Shown here: piece by piece, positions 9,605-18,737 of the stretch
Layout of the letters: every line of letters starts with the position of its first letter
Numbering within the stretch: position 1 is the first letter of the stretch
Assembly: GCA_945862415.1 (NCBI GenBank)
Contig: CAMAYP010000001.1
Span: 38,823-102,822 of the forward strand
From: Chryseobacterium gleum
GTDB taxonomy: Bacteria > Bacteroidota > Bacteroidia > Flavobacteriales_D > Sanyastnellaceae
Length of the DNA: 64,000 bases
Direction: 5' to 3'
The notes under the pieces: model-generated
Databases searched by the model: none
Told to the model about the DNA's origin: nothing
The model's input: only the letters and a program-made list of their open reading frames with translations
Position numbers and translations under genes: made by a program

Positions 9605-10263
9605 AAACAGTTTCGGAAAAATCGACAGTGTTCACGCGTCACAATGTAACCTATCGCATTGCACAAGTTCTGTCGTTGGTGTTTCATCCGTTGTGGATGC
9701 CTCTCATTATCTATATGTCTGTGCGGACTATCGACCCTTATTACATAGCTCCTTCGCAGGCAGATTATTTTGTTTTTTTACTGCTTGGAATTAACATAGT
9801 CGCTCCTGCAGTGAGTATGCTCATTATGATAAAATATGGGATGCTTACCAGCATTGAACTGCGAAATCGAAAGGAACGATTTGGACCTTACTTGTTGGTC
9901 ATATTTTACTACTCGCTTTCCTACATAATGCTGCGGTGGAAGGGGCCTTACTTACCGGATACGGTATTTAGTTTTTTCCTATCCGTAATTCTTTCACTGG
10001 TGATTAGTCTAAGTATAAACAGCGTTTGGAAAATCTCTGTTCACATGCTTGCGCAAGGCGGAGTATTCGGGACGTTGTTGGCCCTAAATGTTATTCATCC
10101 GAACTTAGATACACTTTACCCGGCCATGTCGGTTCTCATGGCAGGCGTTACCGGATATTCACGGCTTTATTTAGATGCTCACACCCACGGGCAGGTTTAC
10201 GCAGGATTTTGTTTAGGAGCAGTAATCAACTGGTTGATTATTTCCCAAACAGTCATGATTTAA
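9598..10263 (+). CDS. PAP2-like membrane protein
   Basis: A 221-residue integral membrane protein with about six hydrophobic helices. Near the C-terminus, SRLYLDAHTHGQVYAGFCLG resembles motif 3 of the PAP2 (phosphatidic acid phosphatase type 2) superfamily, SRxxxxxHxxxDxxxG, but with Gln where PAP2 enzymes have the Asp. Motif 1 (KxxxxxxRP) is not clearly seen. It may therefore be a non-canonical or inactive PAP2-fold protein. The start overlaps rpoN by 7 bases (ATGGTAG), which suggests translational coupling; no other functional link to sigma-54 is evident. A lipid-phosphate or undecaprenyl-pyrophosphate role would only be a guess. Confidence 0.65.
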   Translation: MVETVSEKSTVFTRHNVTYRIAQVLSLVFHPLWMPLIIYMSVRTIDPYYIAPSQADYFVFLLLGINIVAPAVSMLIMIKYGMLTSIELRNRKERFGPYLLVIFYYSLSYIMLRWKGPYLPDTVFSFFLSVILSLVISLSINSVWKISVHMLAQGGVFGTLLALNVIHPNLDTLYPAMSVLMAGVTGYSRLYLDAHTHGQVYAGFCLGAVINWLIISQTVMI

Positions 10264-10282
10264 ACTATAGGGGGTATTATGC

Positions 10283-11290
10283 CTACTTAAGGCGTGTTTG
10301 CCATTTCCAGGCGTCTTTCAACGCGTCGGCAAGCGATCGCTCCGTTTTCCATTGAAGGTGTTGCTGTGCTTTGGAAGCATCTGCCCATACTTGCTCAACA
10401 TCGCCGGGTCGTCGCGGTCCGATTTCAACTTGTACAGGCACTTCATTGACTCTTACAAACGTGTCGACTACTTCTTTAACACTGTTTCCTTTGCCTTGCC
10501 CTAGGTTGAATGCTTCACAAGCGTGCGATTGGCCTGCCAGCCATTCCAGTGCTTTGACATGTGCTGATGCTAAATCGCACACGTGTATATAATCACGAAT
10601 GCATGTGCCGTCGGCAGTGGCGTAGTCATTTCCGTGTATCGTTAGTTTTTGTCGAATCCCTGCGGCAGTTTGCGTGATGTAAGGGACGAGATTATTAGGC
10701 ACACCATAGGGCAGTTCTCCGATAAGTCCTGAAGGATGCGCTCCGATTGGATTGAAATATCTCAGAAGCGCACAACGAAGGGTTGGATTGGCCCGCACCG
10801 TGTCTTCCAGAATACGCTCACACACTTGTTTGGTATAGCCATAGGGCGAGGTTGCTTGCTGCTGCTGGCAGTCTTCGCTCACAGGCAGTGTTTCGGGCTG
10901 ACCATAAACTGTGCAACTGCTGCTGAAAACTAAGTCGCGAATATTGAGCTCCTGCATCAGTTCAAGCACAGTAAGCAATGAGTCAAGATTATTTCGGTAA
11001 TAACGTATAGGTTGCTCTGTCGACTCACCTACCGCTTTAAATGCGGCGAAATGGATAACAGCATCCGGACTTTCGCTTACAAATACTTTTTTAAGTTCTT
11101 CATAATTGGTACAATCGCAGCGATAAACCGTTGGAGCATAGCCTAGAATTTCTTCCAAGCCGCTCAATACACTTTCATCACTGTTGGAGAAATCGTCTAT
11201 GATGATAGGAATAAATCCATTGTTCAGCAATTCAATAACTGTATGAGACCCTATGTAGCCGGCTCCACCGGTTACTGCAACTTTTTTCAT
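10283..11290 (-). CDS. galE: UDP-glucose 4-epimerase GalE
   Basis: A 335-residue extended short-chain dehydrogenase/reductase that interconverts UDP-glucose and UDP-galactose, supplying sugars for surface polysaccharide. GGAGYIGSH (8-16) is the NAD-binding Rossmann motif, SSSCTVYG (~123-130) carries the catalytic Ser/Thr, and YGYTK (150-154) is the YxxxK catalytic pair. GTCIRDYIHVCDLA and the C-terminal RRPGDVEQVWAD are typical of GalE. I chose the ATG at 11290 (MKKVAVTGGAG); the seven extra residues in the track lie upstream of the expected N-terminus. It converges with the PAP2-like gene, with only 19 bases between stops and no clear terminator. Confidence 0.95.
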   Translation of the reverse strand: MKKVAVTGGAGYIGSHTVIELLNNGFIPIIIDDFSNSDESVLSGLEEILGYAPTVYRCDCTNYEELKKVFVSESPDAVIHFAAFKAVGESTEQPIRYYRNNLDSLLTVLELMQELNIRDLVFSSSCTVYGQPETLPVSEDCQQQQATSPYGYTKQVCERILEDTVRANPTLRCALLRYFNPIGAHPSGLIGELPYGVPNNLVPYITQTAAGIRQKLTIHGNDYATADGTCIRDYIHVCDLASAHVKALEWLAGQSHACEAFNLGQGKGNSVKEVVDTFVRVNEVPVQVEIGPRRPGDVEQVWADASKAQQHLQWKTERSLADALKDAWKWQTRLK

Positions 11291-11420
11291 GGCGCGCAAG
11301 ATAAAACCCATGACGCAATCTTCAACGCGATGGTATTAAAGGAGCGTGTGATTTTTTTTTGGAAAAATGAAACCTTTACAGGAGTGCATGGGTACAAGCA
11401 CCTAACCTAACTTACTGAAA

Positions 11421-11786
11421 ATGGAAATAAATTCTACCGCCCGCTACGATTTGTCTTACCTGAATCAGGTATTTCAAGGCAACAGAGAAATGATTAACAA
11501 CATCATTGTGTTGTTCCTCCAGCAAGTACCGAAGTACGTGCAAGAAATGGAAGAGTGCGTGCGCAAGAATGAGCCACTCTCGCTTCATCCTTTGGCACAC
11601 AAGGCCAAGAGTTCGATAGCGATGCTTGGTATAAAGGATATGGAGGCGGACATCGTTCAGATTGAACAAGATTCGAAGTATCTGCGCAACCTGGATGGAC
11701 TGCCGCTGCTGGTGAATCGTGTAAAGCAGAACTGTCAAATTGTATATAATCAGTTGATGGAGGCCATACAGCGTCCTGCAGCATAG
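11421..11786 (+). CDS. Stand-alone HPt (histidine phosphotransfer) domain protein
   Basis: A 121-residue all-helical protein containing LHPLAHKAKSSIAMLG. His60 within AHKAKSS fits the phosphorylatable His of HPt domains (usual AHxLKGSS). It would relay phosphate between a hybrid histidine kinase and a response regulator in the cytoplasm. No kinase or regulator is adjacent, so its partners are unknown. It is flanked by its own structured hairpin downstream (11819-11865), so it is probably monocistronic. Confidence 0.82.
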   Translation: MEINSTARYDLSYLNQVFQGNREMINNIIVLFLQQVPKYVQEMEECVRKNEPLSLHPLAHKAKSSIAMLGIKDMEADIVQIEQDSKYLRNLDGLPLLVNRVKQNCQIVYNQLMEAIQRPAA

Positions 11787-11818
11787 ACAGCAATATTCAA
11801 CCGAAATAGGGTGGAGGG

Positions 11819-11865
11819 CCGCTATGGTGAGAATCTTCGGATTTGAACCTAGCGGTTTTCTTTTT
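11819..11865 (+). terminator. Structured hairpin with cUUCGg loop and tandem G-A pairs; likely terminator of the HPt gene
   Basis: From the outside in: CCGCTA pairs with TAGCGG (6 bp), a bulged T, GGT with ACC, a GA opposite GA (tandem sheared G-A geometry possible), then GAATC with GATTT closed by TTCG. TTTTCTTTTT follows directly. The T-run supports a Rho-independent terminator for the gene ending at 11786; the internal structure is more elaborate than a simple terminator. Confidence 0.65.
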
Positions 11866-11888
11866 AATCTAGTGCCGATTACTGCTAT

Positions 11889-11896
11889 TATCTTCG
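11889..11896 (+). promoter_or_regulatory. Possible -7 element for the DUF4301 gene
   Basis: TATCTTCG is one base from TANNTTTG and ends 16 bases before the ATG at 11912. No good -33 TTG is visible. Confidence 0.28.
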
Positions 11897-11911
11897 TGAA
11901 AATTTGCAGCT

Positions 11912-13396
11912 ATGCCGTTCAATGCACAGGATGAAGAACTATTGACTCAACGCGGAATGAGCGTTAATTCTGTGCTGCAACAAATTCATCAGTTTGTGCA
12001 CGACACTCAACCTGCTCATCTAGACAGGCCTTGCACGATTGGTGACGGCATACTGGCACTGTCTGTCACTGAGTGTATTTCGTACAAGCAGATATTCGAG
12101 CAAGCAGCGCAGAAAATTTCGATTCAAAAGTTTGTTCCTTCATCGGGTGCAGCGAGCCGGATGTTCAAGCATCTATACAACTACGACCCTAATAATGTAT
12201 CTGATTTAACGGAGGAGTTTATTATTCGATTTGACCAGTTTCCCTTCAAGGCCCAAGTTGAAATGCGGATGCAGGAAGCTGGATTGAATTTGGAAGAGTT
12301 ACGCTCACGAAACGAATGGTCGGTCATATTCGATTTTATTTTAGGCTCACACGGGTTGAATTATGACGATCAATTGAAAGGTCTGGTTGTATTTCACAAC
12401 AGCGGCAGCGAGCAATACACTGCTTTTGACGAGCATTTGCATGAGGCGATGGCTTATGGAAAACAAGGAGATGGTCGTTGCCGAATTCACTTTACACTGG
12501 CGCCTCAGCATTTCGAACGCGTTTCAGGATACTTCGATGAGAAGCTGAGACAATTCGAGCTTGATTATTTTGAACTGACTTTTAGTTCGCAAAATCCTTC
12601 AACCGATACGCTGGCACTAACTAAAGATAATGAGCCTTTTCGCGATAGGAATGGGATGTTGGTTTTTCGCCCTAGCGGGCACGGTGCATTAATACACAAT
12701 TTGCAGCAGTTGAGCGCCGATATCGTATTCATCAAGAACATCGATAATGTGACCGTACAACGAGCATTGGCGGATACGGTCTTTTACAAACAAATTTTAG
12801 GTGGAGTGCTGTTTGATCTGCGCACAAGGGTGTTTGATTTGCTCAATCGCATGGAAACCGATGATGCGGCGCTTGATGAAGCATTGGCGTTTATTCAAAC
12901 ATGGTTTCAACCCGGATTACCAAATGACATGACACGACAGCAGTTGTTGCAATATGCTCAACTGAGGCTCGACAGGCCGTTGCGTGTATGCGGTATGGTA
13001 CGCAATGAGGGAGAACCGGGAGGAGGTCCATTCTGGGTTAGAATGCAAGGTGGGTATATCAGTAAACAGATTGTGGAAAGTAGCCAAGTGGATCTCACAG
13101 ATGCACAGCAGGCAAAAATTCTTTCGTCATCTACACATTTTAATCCGGTCGATTTGGTGTGCAGCATCAAGAGTCGCTCCGGAGAAAATTATCGGTTAGA
13201 TGAGTTTATTGATTATACGGCTGGTTTTGTCACAGAGAAATTTCAGCAAGGAACCGTGCTGAAAGCATTGGAATGGCCGGGCTTGTGGAATGGTGCGATG
13301 GCGTTGTGGAATACCGTGTTTGTGGAAGTTCCTGTTTCAACGTTTAATCCGGTGAAAACAGTGAACGATCTTCTGCGTCCGGGGCATCAGGGATGA
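11912..13396 (+). CDS. DUF4301 family protein
   Basis: A 494-residue protein that I recognise as DUF4301, a family common in Bacteroidota. Matching features are the N-terminal ELLTQRGMSVNSVLQQIHQF, the TIGDGI segment, and FVPSSGAASRMFKHLY (~75-90). The last also resembles a Gly-rich nucleotidyltransferase-like loop; whether the family binds nucleotide-sugars is not established here. No signal peptide or membrane helix is present, so it should be cytoplasmic. Its 3' end overlaps the convergent ABC ATPase gene by 10 bases. Function unknown. Confidence 0.8.
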   Translation: MPFNAQDEELLTQRGMSVNSVLQQIHQFVHDTQPAHLDRPCTIGDGILALSVTECISYKQIFEQAAQKISIQKFVPSSGAASRMFKHLYNYDPNNVSDLTEEFIIRFDQFPFKAQVEMRMQEAGLNLEELRSRNEWSVIFDFILGSHGLNYDDQLKGLVVFHNSGSEQYTAFDEHLHEAMAYGKQGDGRCRIHFTLAPQHFERVSGYFDEKLRQFELDYFELTFSSQNPSTDTLALTKDNEPFRDRNGMLVFRPSGHGALIHNLQQLSADIVFIKNIDNVTVQRALADTVFYKQILGGVLFDLRTRVFDLLNRMETDDAALDEALAFIQTWFQPGLPNDMTRQQLLQYAQLRLDRPLRVCGMVRNEGEPGGGPFWVRMQGGYISKQIVESSQVDLTDAQQAKILSSSTHFNPVDLVCSIKSRSGENYRLDEFIDYTAGFVTEKFQQGTVLKALEWPGLWNGAMALWNTVFVEVPVSTFNPVKTVNDLLRPGHQG

Positions 13397-14016
13397 TGCT
13401 TGTGCAAATTGATGTCGAGTTCGTTTGTGCAAAGAAACGTTTCTCGTTCGTCGCGGTTGGAAGCAATCAAAAGGATTTTTCCTGTTACGTTATTTTTCAA
13501 CAGAGATTGATACCAGTTGACAGCAGCTTGGTCTAGATGAGAGCATGGCTCGTCCAGCAGCAATATGGGTGCATCGCAGAGTATGGCAAGTCCGAGTTTT
13601 ACCCGTTGCTTCATTCCGCTTGAAAAGGTTTTTAGCGGCTGGTTCAGGTGTTTTTCCAGTTGAATGGTATTTGCGAAATCAACGATGCCATCGCAACCGG
13701 GAAGGTTTTTGAATTCGAGGAACAAGGAAATGTTTTCACGAAAGGTCAATTCGTCCCAAAGTTGAACGGCAGGCGAGCACATAGAAACGTGCCGAAATAC
13801 CTCATCACGAGGTATAGGCTTCTCGCTTTTCCTCCATGCTATCTCACCGCGAGTGGGTGAAAGGTAACCGGCAATAATTTGCAAGAGTGTTGATTTTCCA
13901 GAGCCGTTATTGCCAACAACAGAGGTTTGCGAATCGGAGGCGAGGTGCATCGAAACAGATTCGAAAACCCACTCTTTCTGGTAACGCTTGGCTATTTGGT
14001 TAAGCTCGATTTTCAC
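13387..14016 (-). CDS. Small ABC transporter ATP-binding protein
   Basis: A 209-residue ABC ATPase with Walker A GNNGSGKST (35-43), a CSPAVQ Q-loop (~80-85), signature FSSGMKQRV (131-139) and Walker B ILLLDEP (151-157). The protein is short and ends soon after the H-loop region; the usual switch His is not obvious (IASNRDERE follows instead). No permease gene is adjacent. It lies 4 bases downstream of lpxA and is probably co-transcribed with the lipid A genes, so a role in envelope lipid or polysaccharide export is possible but unproven. The gene ends overlapping DUF4301 by 10 bases. Confidence 0.82.
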   Translation of the reverse strand: MKIELNQIAKRYQKEWVFESVSMHLASDSQTSVVGNNGSGKSTLLQIIAGYLSPTRGEIAWRKSEKPIPRDEVFRHVSMCSPAVQLWDELTFRENISLFLEFKNLPGCDGIVDFANTIQLEKHLNQPLKTFSSGMKQRVKLGLAILCDAPILLLDEPCSHLDQAAVNWYQSLLKNNVTGKILLIASNRDERETFLCTNELDINLHKHHP

Positions 14017-14020
14017 CGTA

Positions 14021-14800
14021 TCAGAGACCTTGAGGTCCGCGTATTATGCCTTTATCGCTGGCTCGTATAAAATCCAGGATGATTTGCTTGTGCTCGGTAT
14101 TGGGTAGCTCAAGTTCTGCAGCGTGCATTGCTCTGCTCATGTTGCTGTTGTGCACGTAAATCATGCGGTATACATCTTCAATATGGGCGATTACTTCATT
14201 GTCGAGTCCTCGTCTGCGCAAACCGACTGTATTCACACCTGCGTAGCTGAGTGGTTCGCGCGCTGCTTTCACATACGGAGGAACGTTTTTGCGAACTAAG
14301 CTACCGCCTGCTACAAATGCGTGTTGTCCAACTCGTACAAATTGTTGTATAGCAACTACCCCCTCGATAATTACCCAGTCTTCAATGTCAACATGCCCAG
14401 CAATGTTGGCGCTGTTCGCAATTACGCAGTGGTTACCTACAGTGGCATCATGTGCAATGTGAACATAAGCCATGAGCAAGCAGTGGCTGCCCACAGTTGT
14501 TTTGAATTTATCTTTTGTGCCTCTGTTTATGGTGCAGCATTCGCGAATAGTTGTGTAGTCGCCTATTTCCGCAGTGGTTTTTTCACCATCGAATTTGAGG
14601 TCTTGAGGAATCGCCGAAATGACAGCGCCGGGAAAAATCTTACAGTGCTTTCCGATGCGAGCGCCGTCCATGACGGTAACGTTGGGTCCTATCCAGGTGC
14701 CTTCGCCGATTTCAACGTCTGCGGCAATAGTAGTGAATGCACCTATCTCAACGTTTGCTGCTATGCGGGCATCGGGGTGTATTTGGTTCATGGCGTTCAT
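14021..14800 (-). CDS. lpxA: UDP-N-acetylglucosamine acyltransferase LpxA
   Basis: A 259-residue left-handed beta-helix acyltransferase. It moves a 3-hydroxyacyl chain from ACP to the 3-OH of UDP-GlcNAc, the first step of lipid A synthesis. Hexapeptide repeats run from ~5 to ~185 (for example IGEGTWIGPNVTVMDGARIG). HIAHDATVGNHCVIAN (114-129) contains His117, equivalent to the catalytic His of E. coli LpxA. The C-terminal helical domain (from ~195) is normal. The ATG at 14800 overlaps the lpxC/fabZ stop as ATGA, supporting translational coupling and this start; an internal Met codon at 14791 is an alternative. Confidence 0.95.
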   Translation of the reverse strand: MNAMNQIHPDARIAANVEIGAFTTIAADVEIGEGTWIGPNVTVMDGARIGKHCKIFPGAVISAIPQDLKFDGEKTTAEIGDYTTIRECCTINRGTKDKFKTTVGSHCLLMAYVHIAHDATVGNHCVIANSANIAGHVDIEDWVIIEGVVAIQQFVRVGQHAFVAGGSLVRKNVPPYVKAAREPLSYAGVNTVGLRRRGLDNEVIAHIEDVYRMIYVHNSNMSRAMHAAELELPNTEHKQIILDFIRASDKGIIRGPQGL

Positions 14801-16233
14801 GCGGTTGCTTCTTGAGTAGTTTCTTTGGTTATGAGGTCTCGCACTACTTGAGCGAGCATGATTGCTTCACAAACTTCTTTGCCATTTACATACGCAACAC
14901 CTCGCATATTGACTAATCCTCTTCTGATGGGGCTTTCCAGCGTTAGCTTGAAAATAATGGTATCACCGGGCAGCACTTTTTGCTTGAATTTCACTCCGTC
15001 AATTTTCATGAAGTAAGTGCTGTAGTTTTCCGGGTCTTCCACCTGTGAAAGCGCATAAATGCCTCCCACTTGAGCCATTGCCTCTATCTGAAGTACGCCC
15101 GGCATTACCGGATTATTGGGGAAGTGTCCCTGGAAGAAAGGCTCGTTCATCGTCACGTTTTTAATCCCAACGATGCTGGTCTGATCCATTTCCAGAATCT
15201 TATCGATCAGTAAAAACGGATAGCGATGAGGTAGCATCTTCGTGATATCGTTGATGTCGTATAAAGGCTTTTTGAAAATGTCGAAAGTTGGTGTGGTGTC
15301 TTTTTGCTTTTTAGAAAGACTCTTCAGAATCTTGGCAAACTCAACATTACCGAAGTGTCCGGGGCGTGCCGCGAGAATATGCCCGCGAATAAAACGGCCT
15401 GTTAGTGCCAAATCACCAATGATGTCAAGCAGTTTATGCCGGGCGGGTTCATTTTCGAACTGAAGTTTTACTGTATTTAAAACACCCATTCCTTCTACCC
15501 GTACATCGAGGTTTTCACGCCCTAGTTGCTTGAGAATATCTTTAATTTCAGCGTCGCTGTAATTGCGCTCTGCAAGCACTATGGCGTTGTCGAGACTTCC
15601 GCCTTTAATCAATCCGTTTTTAGCAAGTACAGCAAGCTCTCCTAAAAAGACAAACGTTCTGCAGCTCGATATTTCGTCAATAAAATGGCTCAGCTCATAC
15701 ATGTGTGCATGTTGAGTTCCGAGCACGGGCGAATTGTAATCAACCATTACGGTAAGTCGAAATTCTCCGCCTTTGGTTGGCACGGCGAGCATCTCAACGT
15801 TCTTGTCCTTGTCTTCGTATGCAAGGTTTTCGTTAAGCACGAGGTATTTTCGATCAGCATCCTGATCTTGGTAGCCTACACTTTCAATCGCGTCCACAAA
15901 AGGCTTAGCGCTTCCATCCATGATAGGCACTTCAGGGCCATCGAGTTGAATGATAGCATTGTCGATCATGCAGCCATAAATAGCGGCAAGAATGTGCTCG
16001 GTGGTATATACACGCGCTCCTTTGTATTCCAAGGTGGTGCCGCGTTGGGTACTCACAACCAAATCACAATCGGCCGGGATCAGGGGATGTCCTTCAAGAT
16101 CCATGCGCTGAAACACATAGCCATGATTTTCAGGGGCCGGAAGAATATGAACATTTACGGTAGCTCCTGTGTGGAGACCAATGCCGGTGAGATGAACCGG
16201 TTGTTTTATAGTACGTTGTTTCATAGCACTCAT
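14797..16233 (-). CDS. lpxC/fabZ: Bifunctional LpxC deacetylase / FabZ dehydratase
   Basis: A 478-residue fusion typical of Bacteroidota. Residues ~1-315 are the zinc-dependent UDP-3-O-acyl-GlcNAc deacetylase: LTGIGLHTG at the N-terminus, the zinc ligand in TTEHILAA, HKLLDIIGD, and the catalytic His in RPGHFGNVEFA. Residues ~325-478 are the 3-hydroxyacyl-ACP dehydratase FabZ, with LPHRYPFLLIDKI and the catalytic His/Glu in GHFPNNPVMPGVLQIEAMAQ. It couples the committed lipid A step to fatty acid elongation. The ORF-track start is wrong because it would run through the aconitase terminator. I use ATG 16233; ATG 16224 fits equally well given a -7-like element at 16238-16245. Confidence 0.95.
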   Translation of the reverse strand: MSAMKQRTIKQPVHLTGIGLHTGATVNVHILPAPENHGYVFQRMDLEGHPLIPADCDLVVSTQRGTTLEYKGARVYTTEHILAAIYGCMIDNAIIQLDGPEVPIMDGSAKPFVDAIESVGYQDQDADRKYLVLNENLAYEDKDKNVEMLAVPTKGGEFRLTVMVDYNSPVLGTQHAHMYELSHFIDEISSCRTFVFLGELAVLAKNGLIKGGSLDNAIVLAERNYSDAEIKDILKQLGRENLDVRVEGMGVLNTVKLQFENEPARHKLLDIIGDLALTGRFIRGHILAARPGHFGNVEFAKILKSLSKKQKDTTPTFDIFKKPLYDINDITKMLPHRYPFLLIDKILEMDQTSIVGIKNVTMNEPFFQGHFPNNPVMPGVLQIEAMAQVGGIYALSQVEDPENYSTYFMKIDGVKFKQKVLPGDTIIFKLTLESPIRRGLVNMRGVAYVNGKEVCEAIMLAQVVRDLITKETTQEATA

Positions 16234-16237
16234 GGCG

Positions 16238-16245
16238 CGAAAATA
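16238..16245 (-). promoter_or_regulatory. Possible -7 element for the lpxC/fabZ-lpxA operon
   Basis: On the minus strand TATTTTCG (one base from TANNTTTG) lies 5-12 bases before the ATG at 16233, or 14 before ATG 16224. A TTTG lies 12 bases further up, shorter than the usual 17-23 spacing. Confidence 0.35.
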
Positions 16246-16303
16246 AGGTTGAAACTCCAAAGAGGGGATACTTCGACCTAAGCATGTATATCCTATTCTG
16301 AAT

Positions 16304-16336
16304 AAAAAAAGCCCCGATTCAATCGGGGCTTTTTTT
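16304..16336 (-). terminator. Terminator of the aconitase gene
   Basis: GCCCCGA-TTCAA-TCGGGGC with a flanking A7/T7 pair makes a long, GC-rich stem with a T-run on both strands. It is placed 20 bases past the aconitase stop on the minus strand. It separates aconitase from lpxC/fabZ on the same strand. Confidence 0.9.
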
Positions 16337-16355
16337 ATGTTGTAGAGCTTGCTTA

Positions 16356-18629
16356 TTAGTTCGCCAAGCCCTTGCGGATCAAATTCAATGCACCACCGGC
16401 CTTGAACCATTCGATTTGCTGAGCATTGTAAGTGTGATTCACTGCGATGGTTTCTTTTGAACCGTCTTCGTGTGCCAGTTCAAGGTGCAATGGCTTGTCA
16501 GGAGCGAATGAAACAAGGTCTGTGAAGTTTACCACATCGTTTTCCTGAATCTTGTCGTAGTCAGCTTCATTGTTGAAGGTGAGTGCGAGCATGCCTTGCT
16601 TCTTCAAATTGGTCTCGTGAATACGGGCAAATGATTTCACCAATATCGCACGCACACCCAAATGACGTGGTTGCATGGCTGCGTGCTCACGCGATGAGCC
16701 TTCTCCGTAGTTCTGGTCGCCCACTACAAGCGTTGGAACGCCGGCTGCTTTGTATGCGCGCTGCACTTTCGGTACTTCATCGTATGCGCCTGTGAGCTGA
16801 TTCTTCACGCTGTTCTGAGCACCGTTGAAGAAGTTGGTAGCACCGATGAGTGTATTGTTGGCGATGTTGTCGAGGTGACCGCGGAAACGCAACCACTGAC
16901 CAGCCATCGAGATGTGGTCGGTAGTGCACTTGCCTTTTGCTTTGATGAGCACGCGGGCGCCTGTGATGTTTTGACCGTCCCAATCAGAGAATGGCGCAAG
17001 CAACTGGAGGCGCTCGCTGTCTGTTGCAACATTTACCTCAACACCACTGCCGTCTTCTGCAGGGGCCTGGTATCCCGGGTCTTCTGCATCGAAGCCTTTT
17101 GTTGGAAGCTCATCACCGGTGGGTGGATCGAGTTTTACATGTTCGCCTTTTTCATTCACCAATGTATCTGTCATTGGGTTGAACGTAAGGTCGCCGGCAA
17201 TGGCAAGTGCCGTTGTCAATTCAGGTGAAGCAACAAATGCAAGCGTATTCGGGTTGCCATCGTTGCGGCTCTGGAAATTGCGGTTGAATGAGTGAACGAT
17301 GGTGTTCTTCTCTTTCTTATCAGCGCCCACGCGCGCCCACATACCGATGCATGGTCCGCATGCGTTGGCGTATACCGTTGCTCCCATTTCGTTGAATGTG
17401 TCAATGAAACCGTCACGCTGTATGGTGTAGCGCACTACTTCACTGCCGGGAGTTATGCTGAATTCAGCTTTCGGCTTGAGGTGTTTTGCAATAACCTGCT
17501 TGGCCAATGATGCAGAACGAGCAATGTCTTCGTAGGATGAGTTGGTGCAAGATCCTATCAACCCAACCTCCACCTTCGTTGGCCAGTTGTTCTTGGCTGC
17601 CTCTTCCTTCATTTTTGAAATAGGAGTAGCCAAATCGGGAGTGAACGGACCATTGAGGTGTGGTTCCAATTCATTCAGGTTGATTTCGATTACCTGATCG
17701 AAGTATTGTTCCGGATTTTCATACACTTCAGAATCGCCGGTGAGGTGCTCACGAATTGCATTGGCAAGATCAGCAACTTCCGGGCGGCCGGTTGAACGCA
17801 GGTAGCGCTCCATACTGTCGTCGTAGCCAAAAGTGGAAGTAGTTGCGCCGATTTCAGCCCCCATGTTGCAAATGGTTCCTTTACCTGTGCACGAGAGTGA
17901 CTGCGCGCCTTCGCCGAAGTACTCAACGATGCATCCTGTGCCGCCTTTCACTGTAAGAATACCTGCAACTTTGAGGATAACGTCTTTTGCTGAGCACCAT
18001 CCATTGAGTTTTCCTGTCAGTTTAATACCGATGAGCTTAGGGAACTTGAGTTCCCAGGCCATGCCTGCCATCACGTCCATAGCGTCTGCACCACCAACAC
18101 CAATGGCTACCATACCCAAGCCCCCGGCATTAACCGTGTGCGAGTCAGTACCAATCATCATTCCGCCCGGGAATGCATAATTTTCCAAAACAACTTGGTG
18201 AATAATACCTGCACCGGGTTTCCAAAATCCGATGCCGTATTTATTCGAAATCGAAGACAGGAAGTTGAATACCTCGTTGTTCTTATTCAGCGCGTCGCTC
18301 AAATCCTGAGTAGAGCCAACACGAGCTTGAATAAGGTGGTCGCAATGCACGGTGCTTGGCACTGCTACTTTTTTGCGCCCGGCCTGCATGAATTGAAGCA
18401 ACGCCATTTGGGCAGTTGCGTCTTGCATGGCTACGCGGTCGGGGGCAAAATCCACATAGCTTTTGCCTCGTTCGAACGCGGTGTTTGCATCACCCATCCA
18501 TAGGTGGGTGTATAAGATTTTTTCGGTAAGGGTTAATGGTTTGCCGGTTACTTTACGAGCAGCCTCCACACGTTGCGGGAAGCGGCTGTACACGGCCTTT
18601 ATCATATCTAGATCGAAAACTTTGCTCAT
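16356..18629 (-). CDS. acn: Aconitate hydratase
   Basis: A 757-residue [4Fe-4S] enzyme that isomerises citrate to isocitrate in the TCA cycle. Its length and organisation match the mitochondrial-type aconitase subfamily. [27 protein letters not shown] and [15 protein letters not shown] are substrate and cluster-region motifs. [10 protein letters not shown] (~360-370) and [11 protein letters not shown] supply the three cluster Cys. [17 protein letters not shown] in the C-terminal swivel domain is also diagnostic. It is followed by a strong terminator and is likely monocistronic. A -7-like element (TACATTCG, minus strand, 18657-18664) lies 28 bases upstream of the ATG. Confidence 0.97.
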   Translation of the reverse strand: MSKVFDLDMIKAVYSRFPQRVEAARKVTGKPLTLTEKILYTHLWMGDANTAFERGKSYVDFAPDRVAMQDATAQMALLQFMQAGRKKVAVPSTVHCDHLIQARVGSTQDLSDALNKNNEVFNFLSSISNKYGIGFWKPGAGIIHQVVLENYAFPGGMMIGTDSHTVNAGGLGMVAIGVGGADAMDVMAGMAWELKFPKLIGIKLTGKLNGWCSAKDVILKVAGILTVKGGTGCIVEYFGEGAQSLSCTGKGTICNMGAEIGATTSTFGYDDSMERYLRSTGRPEVADLANAIREHLTGDSEVYENPEQYFDQVIEINLNELEPHLNGPFTPDLATPISKMKEEAAKNNWPTKVEVGLIGSCTNSSYEDIARSASLAKQVIAKHLKPKAEFSITPGSEVVRYTIQRDGFIDTFNEMGATVYANACGPCIGMWARVGADKKEKNTIVHSFNRNFQSRNDGNPNTLAFVASPELTTALAIAGDLTFNPMTDTLVNEKGEHVKLDPPTGDELPTKGFDAEDPGYQAPAEDGSGVEVNVATDSERLQLLAPFSDWDGQNITGARVLIKAKGKCTTDHISMAGQWLRFRGHLDNIANNTLIGATNFFNGAQNSVKNQLTGAYDEVPKVQRAYKAAGVPTLVVGDQNYGEGSSREHAAMQPRHLGVRAILVKSFARIHETNLKKQGMLALTFNNEADYDKIQENDVVNFTDLVSFAPDKPLHLELAHEDGSKETIAVNHTYNAQQIEWFKAGGALNLIRKGLAN

Positions 18630-18656
18630 CGTTATCAGAAGTTTTTTGTTCGGGCG

Positions 18657-18664
18657 CGAATGTA
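18657..18664 (-). promoter_or_regulatory. Possible -7 element of the aconitase gene
   Basis: TACATTCG on the minus strand is one mismatch from TANNTTTG, about 28 bases before the aconitase ATG. No clear -33 element. Confidence 0.3.
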
Positions 18665-18737
18665 CGGCGAATTACACAGCCATGCACCCCCGGCTGGTCA
18701 TCAAGTTTTGCAAAAGATGTTGAAAGAAAAGCGGTAA

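Noticed and set aside
16234-16410. N-terminal extension of LpxC/FabZ given by the ORF track
   Set aside because: It would have to be transcribed through the aconitase terminator at 16304-16336 and lacks any LpxC similarity before MSAMKQRTIKQP.
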